Source: Bacteroidota bacterium (GTDB taxonomy: Bacteria; Bacteroidota; Bacteroidia; AKYH767-A; OLB10). Taken from it: 64,000 nucleotides of DNA. A model generated the notes under the pieces. It ran no database searches. It saw only the letters and a list, made by a program, of their open reading frames with translations, and was not told the DNA's origin. Made by a program: the position numbers and the translations under genes. Where the stretch lies: NCBI GenBank assembly GCA_016713445.1, contig JADJPB010000012.1, positions 94,373-158,372 on the forward strand, written 5' to 3'. Positions 28,995 through 39,483 of the stretch are shown here, one piece after another (positions within the stretch are counted from its first letter, which is position 1; every line of letters starts with the position of its first letter).

Positions 28995-29039
28995 GAAAAT
29001 GGATAGCTTGTGAAAGAAAAACCTTATAGTGATTCGATA

Positions 29040-30465
29040 ATGCAAAAGCTAAAATACGCAGTTACTTTAATTATTTTGTTGTTTAATTTGGCACCGAATT
29101 ATAGCTACTCGCAAGGGATGAGTTCTCATTGGCTATTGGGATATGATTTTGGTTTGTTTGATACCAATGTCGTTTCAACTAAAGCGGATCTTTATTTTAC
29201 CCAAAACAGACTACACACTAACTCCAGCTAATTTTAAAATGCCCTTTCGAGCTGCACAAGGTAATCTTTCTGATGAAAACGGCAATCTTTTAATGGTAAG
29301 CAATGGGTGTTGGATTGCTGATGCCACAGGGAGATACGATGCTTAATGGAGGAGGCTTAATTCCAAATGCATTTGCTAGTTCCAACTGGTGTAATAATTT
29401 TGTGGTCTTCCTTATACAAATTCATCCGTATTTGTTCCTGATCCTTAGATTCAAATTAGATTTACTTATTACATCAATCTGGCACAAGTTCTTCCAATTT
29501 TAAATCAAGTGGATTGTATTCACTGATTAACAAAACACTCAACGGAGGTTTAGGTGGAGTTGTGTCAGGTCAAAAGAATCAGGTTGCATTGCAGGTTGGT
29601 TTGAACCCGGGAATTGCAGTATGTAAACATGCTAATGGAATAGATTGGTGGGTGCTGGTTTTTAAAGATAGTTCTGATATTGTTTATACTATGCAATTAA
29701 GTGCATCCGGCTTTTCATCTCCTATTCAACAAGCACTGGGAGTATCACCCCCAGTTTTTTTACTAGGCCAGATGACTTTCTCTCCTGATGGGAATAAATT
29801 TGCTTACTCATATTACGATGGTACATTTGGAGCGGCAAATAATTACATTCGATTATTTGATTTTAACAGATGCAATGGTATGCTTTCTAATAAAACCGAA
29901 GTGGTTTATATAGAAAATTATGGAGGACTTGGTCTTTCTTTTTCAGCAGATTCAAAAAATTATACTAGTACCTTTTTAAAATATTTCAACTTAATTTAGA
30001 CACTACTAATATCGCAGCAAGCTTAATACTGTTGCGATCAACGATGGCTATTACTTTTCCTTACCCAGGTTTAGCAACTTCATTTTGGGTGATGACTTCT
30101 GCAGCTAATGGAAAATATATATCTCTTCTGGAAATAGTGTTATCGATTTCCACTTTATAAACTATCCAGATAGCAGTGGTATCGCATGTGATGTACAACA
30201 GCATGCAATTCATCTTCCATGTTACTCATTTAGGAGTCATGTTTACCACCCTAACTATTACTTAGGCTGCGACACTACTTTAGGTTGCCCGTGTCTAGTT
30301 AGTACTGGAGTAAATGAATTTGGGCAACATGATTTCAGTATTAACTTATCGCCCAATCCAGGTAGCACGGGTTTTGAAATATTATATTTGCTTCCTCAAA
30401 ATAAAAATGGAATCTTGAGTGTTTATGATTTGCAAGGTCGGTTAAGTTATCATAAAAAATCTTAA
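29040..30465 (+). pseudogene. Secreted protein with T9SS C-terminal sorting domain, multiply frameshifted
   Basis: Starts MQKLKYAVTLIILLFNLAPN and a signal peptide ending YSQG. Later fragments in different frames continue one protein: FRAAQGNLSDENGNLLMVSN, a segment LGQMTFSPDGNKFAYSYYDG typical of WD40/PKD-like gliding-associated proteins, LFDFNRCNGMLSN, and then SWVMTSAANGKIYL-type text. The last piece ENFxINLSPNP-like (FSINLSPNPGSTGFEILYLL) followed by GILSVYDLQGRLSY is a type A T9SS sorting domain. At least six frame changes occur between 29220 and 30200, more than in neighbours, so true decay plus sequencing error is possible. The end is taken as the TAA at 30463. Confidence 0.65.
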
Positions 30466-30590
30466 TCAATCTTAATAAATCAGTGTGCCAGCTTCAAAGT
30501 TATAAGATATCAACGATGCAGCTCTTTAACCACCATAAATATTTTAAAATCAATAGTTTATAAGCCATAAACATAATTTCCTTCGAATCC

Positions 30591-30622
30591 TTTGTATTTT
30601 GCCTTTTATCGTAGTATCTTTG
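30591..30622 (+). promoter_or_regulatory. rpmG promoter (TTTG-N20-TATCTTTG)
   Basis: TTTG at 30591-30594 and TATCTTTG at 30615-30622 are 20 bp apart, 34 bp before the rpmG ATG. A dedicated promoter here fits the separation of rpmG from rpmB. Confidence 0.7.
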
Positions 30623-30656
30623 CCGACCCAAATTACGGGTAATAATACATTAAACC

Positions 30657-30827
30657 ATGGCTAAGAAAGGTAACCGCGTTCAGGTGATTATGGAGTGTAC
30701 AGAGCATAAAAACTCTGGTATGCCAGGCACCAGTCGTTACATCACCACCAAGAACAAGAAGAACACGACTGAGCGTTTAGAATTGAAAAAATTCAATCCT
30801 ATCCTCAAGAAAAATGACGCTTCATAA
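30657..30827 (+). CDS. rpmG: 50S ribosomal protein L33
   Basis: A 56-residue L33: MAKKGNRVQVIMECTEHKNS, then SRYITTKNKKNTTERLELKK and FNPILKKNDAS. It is of the Cys-poor type (one Cys; no paired CxxC zinc motifs). It is first in the rpmG-DUF4295-ftsY cluster. Confidence 0.95.
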   Translation: MAKKGNRVQVIMECTEHKNSGMPGTSRYITTKNKKNTTERLELKKFNPILKKNDAS

Positions 30828-30866
30828 AGAAATTAAATAATCGGCCTCCGCCCAATATAAAATAAC

Positions 30867-31022
30867 ATGGCTAAGAAAGTAGTTGCTACACTGAAAACCG
30901 GTAAAGGCAAAGAATTCTCGAAAGTGATCAAAATGGTGAAATCACCAGTGACTGGATCTTATTCTTTTAAAGAAGAGATCGTGCACAATGACCATATTAA
31001 AGATTTCTTGAAAGAAAAGTAA
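30867..31022 (+). CDS. DUF4295 small basic protein
   Basis: 51 residues: MAKKVVATLKTGKGKEFSKV, then KMVKSPVTGSYSFKEEIV and DHIKDFLKEK. DUF4295 is a Bacteroidota-specific family nearly always found between rpmG and ftsY, as here. The function is unknown; a ribosome-linked role is guessed from context only. Confidence 0.9.
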   Translation: MAKKVVATLKTGKGKEFSKVIKMVKSPVTGSYSFKEEIVHNDHIKDFLKEK

Positions 31023-31046
31023 TATTCTGACAATCAACCAGATCAG

Positions 31047-31078
31047 ACAGCTTCTTTCCATCGAAAGAGGCTGTTTTT
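31047..31078 (+). terminator. Rho-independent terminator between DUF4295 and ftsY
   Basis: ACAGCTTCTTTC (31047-31058) pairs with GAAAGAGGCTGT (31063-31074), 12 bp with one T.G wobble, loop CATC, followed by a T run (31074-31078). ftsY starts 24 bp later, so this may partly uncouple ftsY from the ribosomal genes. Confidence 0.8.
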
Positions 31079-31101
31079 ATTAGTACCAAAAGCAAATTAA
31101 T

Positions 31102-32066
31102 ATGGGATTATTCGGATTCTTCAATAAAGAGAAAAAGGAGTCGCTCGATAAGGGACTCGAGAAAACCCGTGAGAGTTTTTTTTCAAAGATTACCAAGACC
31201 CTCATTGGTAAGACCCGCATCGACGATGAAGTACTCGATAATTTAGAAGAGATTTTAGTGACGAGTGATGGGGGTGTGAAACCACACTCAAAATTGTAAA
31301 GCGTATTCAAGATCGTGTGGCGCGAGATAAATATTCAGGCACCAGCGAATTGAATCGCTTTTTGAAAGAGGAGATTGTTGGACTGATGTCGGAAAATACC
31401 GCCGGCAGCAAAGTCGATTTTAATTTAGTGGATGAGCTTCCGCCTAAACCGTATGTAATTATGGTGGTGGGCGTAAATGGAGTTGGAAAAACTACAACCA
31501 TAGGTAAGTTAGCCTACGCTTTTAAGAAAGCTGGTAAGTCCGTGGTGCTTGGCGCTGCCGATACATTTCGTGCTGCAGCCGTGGATCAATTGATCATTTG
31601 GGCGAAGCGTGTGGATGTGCCTATCGTGAGTCAAGGCATGGGTGCAGATCCAGCCTCGGTGGCTTTTGATGCGGTTTCTTCCGCACATGCACAAGACGCT
31701 GATGTTTGTATCATCGATACAGCAGGACGTCTTCATAATAAAATCAATTTAATGAACGAACTTTCGAAAATTAAACGCGTGATGCAAAAGGTTGTTCCCG
31801 ATGCGCCGCATGAAATTTTACTCGTTCTCGATGCGTCAACCGGACAAAATGCTTTTGAACAAGCGAAGCAATTTGTTGCTGCTACCGATGTAAATGCACT
31901 CGCATTAACAAAGTTGGATGGTACAGCAAAAGGTGGTGTGGTGATTGGCGTGTCGGATCAGTTTAGTATTCCGGTGAAGTATATTGGTGTGGGAGAGAAA
32001 ATGGAAGACTTGCAATTATTCGATAAAAAGGAATTTGTAAATTCATTGTTTGAATCTCAAATCTAA
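31102..32066 (+). CDS. ftsY: Signal recognition particle receptor FtsY (one frameshift)
   Basis: FtsY docks SRP-ribosome complexes to the membrane. The short N-terminal region MGLFGFFNKEKKESLDKGLE leads into the N domain. The G domain has G1 VVGVNGVGKTTTIGKLA, then AADTFRAAAVDQL, G3 DTAGRLH and G4 TKLDGTAKGG. The frame changes near 31276-31281, where one extra G gives VGVETTLKIVKRIQDRVARD. The repaired length of ~321 residues is normal for Bacteroidota, which lack the long acidic A domain. The next gene starts directly after the stop. Confidence 0.94.
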
Positions 32067-32067
32067 T

Positions 32068-32554
32068 ATGAAAACAAATATTCTAATTGCATTCTGTTTT
32101 GTTTTGTTTGCGCAGATGGGCGTTGCGCAGACGTGGCAAATTATCATCAAGGATAATATGGCGAAGATGAATATGGAGCAAGCTTATCGAATTACGAACG
32201 ATAGCTTGATCATCACAGGAAAGTCGGATTATGGTCGCTCTAATGTTGATTATTTGAAGCGTGTTTTAACTCCGAAAGAACGAAAGCTCGTCGCAGGAAT
32301 TTTGAAAATCTTTTCCTGCTGATAGTTTGAAGCCAGAATATTTTGATGGGTATGCAAATTTTCAACAGATTAATGATGACAATTATCCGCGTTCGATCAC
32401 TTTGCAAATTGATTACCAAGGCAAAACAATTTCATCCATTGCTACCAATGCTTGGGTGAAATTATATATTCGATTGTTCGATTTATTAAATCCTATTTTC
32501 CCTCCTGAAGTTCAAATTACACTCGATAAATCTAAGTTTAACGTGTTCTATTAA
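32068..32554 (+). CDS. Small secreted protein of unknown function (one frameshift)
   Basis: ATG 32068 gives a signal peptide (MKTNILIAFCFVLFAQMGVA) followed by TWQIIIKDNMAKMNMEQAYR, RITNDSLIITGKSDYGRSNV and then, after a frame change, KPEYFDGYANFQQINDDNYP and a C-terminal KLYIRLFDLLNPIFPPEV. Removing one T near 32312-32315 joins the halves as KIFPADSLKPEYFDGY. The length is ~161 residues. I do not recognise the family; it lies between ftsY and rimO. Confidence 0.7.
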
Positions 32555-32559
32555 TAATC

Positions 32560-33876
32560 GTGAAGACCAAAACCCTCAAGCAAAATAAAGTCAATGTAGT
32601 AACATTAGGTTGCTCTAAAAACCTAGTGGACTCTGAAGTTTTGATGGGTCAGTTACGTGCCAATGATTTTGATGTGACTCATGAAAGTTCAAAGAATGAT
32701 GCTTCCATTGTGATCATCAACACCTGCGGATTTATTGATAATGCGAAACAAGAATCCATCGAAACAATTTTGCATTATGCAAAGCAAAAGGAAAAAGGGA
32801 AGATTGATCGTTTAATAGTAACGGGATGCCTATCCGAAAGATACAAACCCGATTTAGAAAAGGAAATTACCAATGTGGATGCGTATTTCGGAACACGTGA
32901 TTTACCTTTATTATTAAAAACATTAGGCGCCGACTATAAGCACGAATTGATTGGAGAGCGTTTGTTAACCACCCCGCGTCATTTTGCTTACTTGAAAATT
33001 TCAGAAGGCTGCGATCGTCCTTGTTCGTTTTGCGCGATTCCTCTGATGCGTGGTAAACATATTTCTCGTCCAATGGAAGAGTTGGTGGCCGAAGCAAAAA
33101 CATTAGCTAAGAATGGCACGAAGGAATTATTATTGATTGCACAGGATTCTACCTATTACGGATTAGATATTTATAAAGATCGAAAGTTAGCTGATTTACT
33201 CAGAGCATTGAGTGATGTAGAAGGCATTGAATGGATTCGTTTGCATTATGCTTTTCCGAGTGGATTTCCAGAAGATGTGTTAGATGTAATGCGCGAGCGT
33301 GAAAATATTTGCAAGTACATCGATATTCCTCTGCAGCATATTTCTGATAATATGTTGAAGTCGATGCGTCGTGGAACGACCGAAGCGAAAACGTATGAAT
33401 TGATTGATATGTTCAGAACGAAAGTTCCAGGCATCGCTTTACGTACTACTTTAATCGCAGGTTATCCCGGCGAGACCGAAGAAGATCATCAAGCCATGTT
33501 ACGTTTTGTTGAGAAAGCACGTTTCGATCGTTTAGGTATTTTCACTTATTCGCATGAAGAAAATACGCATGCTTACGATTTGGAAGATGATGTTCCAGAT
33601 GAGGTGAAGCAAGAGCGAGCAGAATCAGTGATGGCCGTACAGCAAGGAATTTCTGAGGATATAAATAGTTTGAAAGTCGGACAAACATTTAAAGTGTTAT
33701 TCGATCGTAAAGAAGGTGATTATTTCGTGGGACGCACAGAGTTCGATTCTCCCGAAGTGGATAATGAAGTGTTGGTGGCTGCAAAAGATACTTATGTTCG
33801 TATTGGTGATTTTGCGCAGGTGAAAATCACTTCTACTGCGGCCTTTGATTTATACGGAGAGATTGTCAATAAATAA
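32560..33876 (+). CDS. rimO: Ribosomal protein S12 methylthiotransferase RimO
   Basis: RimO adds a methylthio group to the beta carbon of a conserved Asp of ribosomal protein S12. The 438-residue protein begins at GTG 32560. It has the N-terminal UPF0004 domain (VVTLGCSKNLVDSEVLMGQL, INTCGFIDNAKQESIE, VTGCLSERY), the radical-SAM CxxxCxxC in SEGCDRPCSFCAIP and a C-terminal TRAM domain. It is intact. Co-location with rpmG-ftsY is usual in Bacteroidota. Confidence 0.96.
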   Translation: MKTKTLKQNKVNVVTLGCSKNLVDSEVLMGQLRANDFDVTHESSKNDASIVIINTCGFIDNAKQESIETILHYAKQKEKGKIDRLIVTGCLSERYKPDLEKEITNVDAYFGTRDLPLLLKTLGADYKHELIGERLLTTPRHFAYLKISEGCDRPCSFCAIPLMRGKHISRPMEELVAEAKTLAKNGTKELLLIAQDSTYYGLDIYKDRKLADLLRALSDVEGIEWIRLHYAFPSGFPEDVLDVMRERENICKYIDIPLQHISDNMLKSMRRGTTEAKTYELIDMFRTKVPGIALRTTLIAGYPGETEEDHQAMLRFVEKARFDRLGIFTYSHEENTHAYDLEDDVPDEVKQERAESVMAVQQGISEDINSLKVGQTFKVLFDRKEGDYFVGRTEFDSPEVDNEVLVAAKDTYVRIGDFAQVKITSTAAFDLYGEIVNK

Positions 33877-33882
33877 ATAGCT

Positions 33883-35478
33883 ATGAAAGTACTTCAGCTT
33901 CCATTATCCGAAATCGGTTTTTATAGCAAGCTGATGTTGGATTATACAGAGGGACATCCTGATCTGGTTCCATTTTATAAGCATGTTCCACATCTGCATT
34001 CTTTTCCTGATGTGATTGAAAATCGAAATCAATTTCCTTTTTATCGTGATGAATTGGTTACAGTATTGAGTGCACAACACCATGCTTATTTTGAAAAGTT
34101 TCCGTTAGTAAAATCGAATGTTGTTTCGATTTTAAATGCAAATACATTTACGGTTACCACGGGTCATCAGCTTTGCATTGCGGGCGGACCTTCGTATTTT
34201 ATTTATAAAATTATTTCCACCATTAAGTTATCTCAAGAATTAAAAGCAAAGTATCCGCAGTATAATTTTGTTCCTGTATATTGGATGGCAACCGAGGATC
34301 ATGATATTGAAGAAATCAATCATGTGCATTTGTATGGAAAGAAGTTGATTTGGGATACTAAAGAGCAAGGTGCAAGTGGTAGATTGAAAACAGATTCTAC
34401 AACTAAATTTTTAGAAGAGTTAATTGATTTGTTCAAGAATGAAGCGTACGGAAATGAAGTGGCTATATTGTTGAACGAAGCCTATGCCAACCATTCAACT
34501 TTCGCCGAAGCAACACGATCATTTGTATTAAGTTTATTTGGAGAGCAAGGATTGGTTGTCGTCGATGCGGATTCGGCTCCATTAAAGAAATTATTTAGTT
34601 CCATCATTCGTGATGAACTTGATGAGCAAGCATCTTCTTCCATCGTTGAAAAAACAAGTGCACGGCTAGAAAAAAACTATAAGATTCAAGTAAACCCAAG
34701 AGAGATTAATTTATTTTATTTAGATGATCAATTGAGAGAGCGAATTGTGAGTGATGAGCATCATCAGTATAAAGTGTTGCGAACCGATTTAACTTTTAGG
34801 CGTGAGTTTATGCTTGATTTGGTCGATAAACAAGTGGAAAGATTTAGTCCAAATGTAATCTTGCGTCCTCTGTATCAAGAAAAAATTCTACCCAATTTAG
34901 CGTATATAGGTGGACCAGGAGAGTTAGCGTATTGGTTGCAGTTAAAAGATTTGTTTGAACACTACTCGGTGAGTTATCCAGTTTTAGTGCCACGCAACAA
35001 CGCAGTAATTGTTCCATCCAAAGCATTGGATAAATTTACAAAGCTTGGATTTTCCGAAAAGATTTGTTCAGGAATTTCGATGATCTCGTTCGAGAATGGT
35101 TAGCAACGCAAGAGGAAATAGCTCCCGGAATTGAAGATGCCAAGAAAAATTGAAAAGTATCTACACTGAACTTGAGAAATTATTTTTAGTGGCGGATCCC
35201 ACTTTAGCACCCAGCGTTCAAGCAGAAATGCAAAAGGTGAGTAATGGATTGGATAATTTAGGGAAGAAGGGACAAGCAGCCTTAAAGCGAAAACATGAGG
35301 TAACTTTGAATCAGATTCAATCTGTATTGGATAAAGTAAATCCGAATCAAATGCCGCAAGAGCGATATGAGAATTTTCTACCCTATTATACAAGGAACGG
35401 AAAGGAAGTTGTTTCAGAATTAATGATGAATTTCTGGTGGGTCGTGTTGAATATAAAATGACAATGATTGTTGATTAA
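33883..35478 (+). CDS. bshC: Bacillithiol biosynthesis cysteine-adding enzyme BshC (three frameshifts)
   Basis: BshC attaches cysteine to GlcN-malate in the last step of bacillithiol synthesis. The N-terminal part has TGHQLCIAGGPSYFIYKI, then FVPVYWMATEDHDIEEINHV. The later part has PRNNAVIVPSKALDKF. The C-terminal coiled coil and tail are in other frames: QAALKRKHEVTLNQI, RYENFLPYYTRNG, GRVEYKMTMIVD. Frame changes lie at the A4 run 35057-35060, the A5 run 35145-35149 and near 35424. The end TAA is 35476-35478. The repaired length of ~531 residues is normal. Confidence 0.9.
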
Positions 35479-35505
35479 CATTTTATTATTTAAGAAATAC
35501 TTAAC

Positions 35506-37063
35506 ATGGCGACAAAAGAAACCTTCATAGAAACTGTACAGAAAGGTTATACATTTAAAGGTGGAACCATTCCGTTAGGTGCGGCAGTATTTAATGGCGA
35601 AGTGTTGAAAGAAGCAGTGGTAAACATTCCTTTAGCGACCTTAAATCGTCACGGTCTCATTGCAGGAGCCACAGGGACCGGTAAAACGAAGACCTTGCAG
35701 GCCTTAGCCGAAGGGTTAGCTTCAAACGGTGTTTCTGTTATGATGATGGACATTAAAGGAGATTTGAGTGGAATGGCAATGCCTGGAAATCCACATCCAA
35801 AAATTGCTGAACGTCAAGAGAAGTTAGGCGTTGAGTGGAAGCCACAATCTTTTCCCTGTGAATTGATGAGTTTGTCTAATGAAAAAGGAGTTCGTCTTCG
35901 CGCAACGGTTTCTGAATTTGGTCCAGTGCTTTTTTCTAAGATTTTAGGGTTGAATGATACCCAGTCGGGAGTTGTGTCGTTAGTGTTTAAATATTCCGAT
36001 GATCGATCATTGCCTTTATTGGATTTAAGGATTTTAAGAAAGTATTGCAGTATTGTACCAACGAAGGAAAAGAAGAAATTAAAAAGGAATACGGAGCCAT
36101 AAGTACCGCTTCTGCATCTACCATCTTACGGAAAATTATTGAAGTAGAAGAGCAAGGAGCTGATCTGTTTTTTGGAGAAACTTCCTTTGATGTAAATGAT
36201 TTACTACGGATAGACGATAACGGTAAAGGCTATGTGCATATCGTTCGATTGGTAGATATTCAGGATAAACCTAAATTGTTTAGCACCTTCATGCTATGTT
36301 TACTTGCAGAAATTTATCAGGCATTCCCAGAGGAAGGCGATTTGGAGCAGCCTAAGTTGGTTATCTTTATTGATGAAGCTCATCTCATTTTTAAAGAGGC
36401 AAGCAAGGCGTTGATGGATCAATTGGAAAGTATAATTAAGTTGATTCGATCGAAAGGTGTCGGTATTATCTTCTGTACACAAAGTCCGGTGGATGTACCG
36501 GCTGCAATTCTTGGTCAATTGGGATTGAAAGTGCAACATGCATTACGTGCATTTACGGCAGCAGATCGTAAAGCGATTAAACTGGTCGCCGAAAATTATC
36601 CGATCACTGAATTTTATGATGTGGATACGTTGATCACTGAATTGGGAATTGGAGAAGCCCTGATTACATGTCTTTCAGAAAAAGGGACGCCATCGCCTTT
36701 GGTGCATACTTTCCTAGAAGCACCAAAATCGCGTATGGATGTATTAACCCCAGATGAGCAAGATGACTTGTTAAATAAGTCTACAATGGTGAAGAAGTAC
36801 AATCAAGCTATCGATCGTGAAAGTGCCTATGAGATGTTGTTAAAAAGTTAGAGTCTGTTGAGCAGAAGGATAAGGCGGAAGAAAAGGTGGTAGAAAAGAA
36901 ATCTACTAAGGCTAAGAAAGAAGAAAAGTCGGTGATTGGTGAAGCTGTTGATAGCACCGTTGGGCGCCAAGTTGCGCGTACTTTGGCTCGGGAAGTGACC
37001 CGCGGTTTATTGGGGGTGCTGGGAATAGGGACTACCAAGAGCGGTAAAAAATCCTGGTTTTAA
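35506..37063 (+). CDS. HerA/VirB4-like ATPase, DUF853 family (two frameshifts)
   Basis: N-terminal Walker A is AGATGTGKTKTLQALAEGLA, followed by MMMDIKGDLSGMAMPG; Walker B is KLVIFIDEAHLIFKEAS, then GVGIIFCTQSPVDVP and VQHALRAFTAADRKAI. These are typical of DUF853 (HerA-like helicase). Adding an A near 36027-36030 gives DLKDFKKVLQYCTNEG. Adding an A to the A5 run 36842-36846 opens a Lys/Glu-rich linker and a C-terminal helix (VGRQVARTLAREVTRGLLG) ending KSGKKSWF. The repaired length is ~520 residues. No NurA or other DNA-repair partner is adjacent, so the role is open. Confidence 0.85.
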
Positions 37064-37072
37064 CAAAAGAAG

Positions 37073-37205
37073 ATGTTTTTTGAAGACGATGAAATCATTG
37101 GCGAACAGTTAATTATCATGGGTGAACATCGTTTTTTTTTAGGTTAATCCGATTCAGCGTCTGTTTATACCCGTTCAGCTATCAATTCGCTGAGGTCAAG
37201 TTTTA
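37073..37205 (+). other. Short stretch without assignable function before the TetR-like fragment
   Basis: An ATG at 37073 opens a 45-codon frame (MFFEDDEIIGEQLIIMGEHR...). It includes a T9-10 homopolymer around 37132-37140 and does not resemble a helix-turn-helix. It may be coding with errors, or a join between unrelated sequences. Confidence 0.35.
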
Positions 37206-37628
37206 TTGATAGATTCGCATCAGTCTGCTTTTATTGAGAAGAAAGGTCTTGAAGAAAAAATAATTTTCTTGCTTTTCGAACGCACAAAGTTTTATCAGCA
37301 TATGGGTCATTTACATGATATCATTGTGGAGCAAGGGCGAAAAATTGAACCCATATTTATTTCGTTGAGAGAAAGTATCTATAAAGAAGAAAGAAATTTA
37401 TTGATCAATATTTTGAAGGAAAGCATGGAGAATGGAGAGATTCGATTTTCCGATGCAAGTAGGTTAGCGGATGTTTTTTTAAAAGTGTCAGATAACAAAC
37501 CCAATCAAAGTCAACACATTAGTCATACTGATACGAAGTTAATGAATGGAACACGAGAAGATTCAATTCTAGAGGACATTCGATTTACGACCCGACTTAT
37601 CATTTCCGGAATAAGTGCACGAATTTAG
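37206..37628 (+). pseudogene. TetR-family regulator C-terminal domain, DNA-binding half missing
   Basis: The sequence LEEKIIFLLFERTKFYQHMG, LHDIIVEQGRKIEPIF and EERNLLINILKESMENGEIR fits the ligand-binding half of TetR regulators, starting where the end of the HTH linker would be (IDSHQSAFIEKKG). About 50 residues of N-terminal HTH are expected, but no such sequence exists in the 140 bp back to the ATPase gene. It is either a 5'-truncated gene or lost by assembly error. The assignment is by residue pattern only. Confidence 0.5.
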
Positions 37629-37706
37629 CTTAACAATTCTTTGTTTATAAAGCATTTTAATAGCTTTAGTTGATATAAGTCCTTGTTCTATTTTCATACC
37701 ATTCGT

Positions 37707-39472
37707 ATGAAGGGACATCACTTTAAATCCGGGATCAGTAAATTAGTAATTTATCAGATGTTGCTTCGTGTTTTTTCTAATGCGAATGGATTAAATAAAT
37801 CTTATGGAACGATTGCTGAAAATGGTTGTGGTAAATTCAATGACATTGATTTAAAAGTTTTAAAAAGCTTACGAGAATTTGGTGTTTCTCATATTTGGTT
37901 TACTGGAATTTTAGAGCATTCTTCTCTTTCGGCTTATGATGAATTTGGTATTCATTCGGATGATCCGCATATTGTAAAAGGAAGAGCAGGATCTCCTTAT
38001 GCCATTCGTGATTATTATGATGTAGATGCGGATTTGGCGGTCAACGTAGAAAAGCGAATGAAGGAATTTGAAGAAATGATTCAACGTACGCATGAATGTA
38101 AGTTAAAAGCCATTATCGATTTTGTTCCAAATCACGTGGCACGATCTTATCATTCTGATATGAACCCGGGGAAGAAAAAGGATTTTGGTGCCGATGACGA
38201 TACCTCTCAACTTTTTAATTCGCAAAACGATTTTTTGTATTTACAACATGAAACTTTTATTTCTCCTTCCGATTATTTACCCTTGGATGGTGCGGAATTA
38301 CCAAGCGTGTATACTAAATTCGAGGAGTTTCCTGCAAAGGTGACGGGTAATGATGTGTATTCGTCGCATCCAAGTTCTAACGATTGGTTCGAAACAATAA
38401 AAATAAATTTCGGCGTAGATCCCAAGCCGCCACATGATTGTTTTTTTGAACCGATTCCATCTTCTTGGATAAAGTTGCTCGATATTATTCTGTATTGGTG
38501 CGAGAAAGGCGTAGATGGATTTAGATGTGATATGGCCGAAATGGTGCCCGCCGAATTTTGGGAGTGGATTATTCCTTGCGTGAAAACAAAGTATCCTAAA
38601 GTTGTTTTTATTGCAGAGATTTATAAACCGGATTTGTACGAACATTATTTAGAAAAGGGGTATTTTGATTTTCTCTATGATAAAGTGAACCTTTATGATA
38701 CCTTAGGTGGAATCATTCGAGGATATAATTCTGCTGATGATATTTCACATTGTATTCGTAGTGTAGAAAAATTTTCTGAACGAATGCTTTCTTTTATGGA
38801 GAATCATGACGAAGAAAGATTAGCTTCTCGTTTTTTTGCTTCGAATCCGTTTGCCGGCATTCCTGCCATGGTAGTTACGGCTTGCATTTCGAAGGGGCCC
38901 GGATGATTTATTTTGGTCAGGAAGTAGGAGAGGATGCTAAAGATGTAGTGGGTTTTGCTGGCGATCGAGGACGAACTTCGATCTTTGATTATTGTTCGGC
39001 CCCTGAGTTACAGAAATGGTTTAATAAAGGAAGGTGTGATGGTGCATTTCTTTCTGACGAGCAGAAAACATTGCGAGATACGTATTCATTGTTATTAAAT
39101 TTTGTTTCGAAAAGTGATGCGATTCATCATGGTGGATTGTACGACTTGCAATTTGCGAATCGCCATCATCAAAGTGAAGGATTTGATGAAAAATTCCATT
39201 TTGCTTTTTTACGACACAGTAAGGAAGAGAAATTACTAGTGGTCGTAAATTTTAATAAAGAAACAGAATATCAAACTTATATTCGTATCCCTAAGGATGC
39301 GCTTGCCTGTATGGGAGTAGATATGCAGAAAAAGTTTAACTTTACAAGTGTATTGGGAGGTGAAGTGTTGGCGAATCTTACCTCTGACGAACTCTACAAG
39401 GAAGGAAATCGTTTCGTGGGACTTCAATTAAAATTATTGCCGAATAGTGCCTATATTATTCGTATCCATTAA
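37707..39472 (+). CDS. GH13 alpha-amylase family protein (one frameshift)
   Basis: A (beta/alpha)8 glycoside hydrolase of family 13 with all four conserved regions: I IDFVPNHVA, II GFRCDMAEM (nucleophile Asp), III FIAEIYK (acid/base Glu), IV SFMENHDEERLAS (Asp). There is no signal peptide from ATG 37707, so it is probably intracellular. The C-terminal beta domain (LLVVVNFNKETEYQTYIRI) follows in another frame. One extra T near 38882-38883 gives VVTALHFEGARMIYFGQEVG. The repaired length is ~589 residues. It probably acts on alpha-glucans; hydrolysis versus transglycosylation is undecided. The MFS gene starts 11 bp downstream. Confidence 0.9.
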
Positions 39473-39483
39473 ATCAAAAGTAT

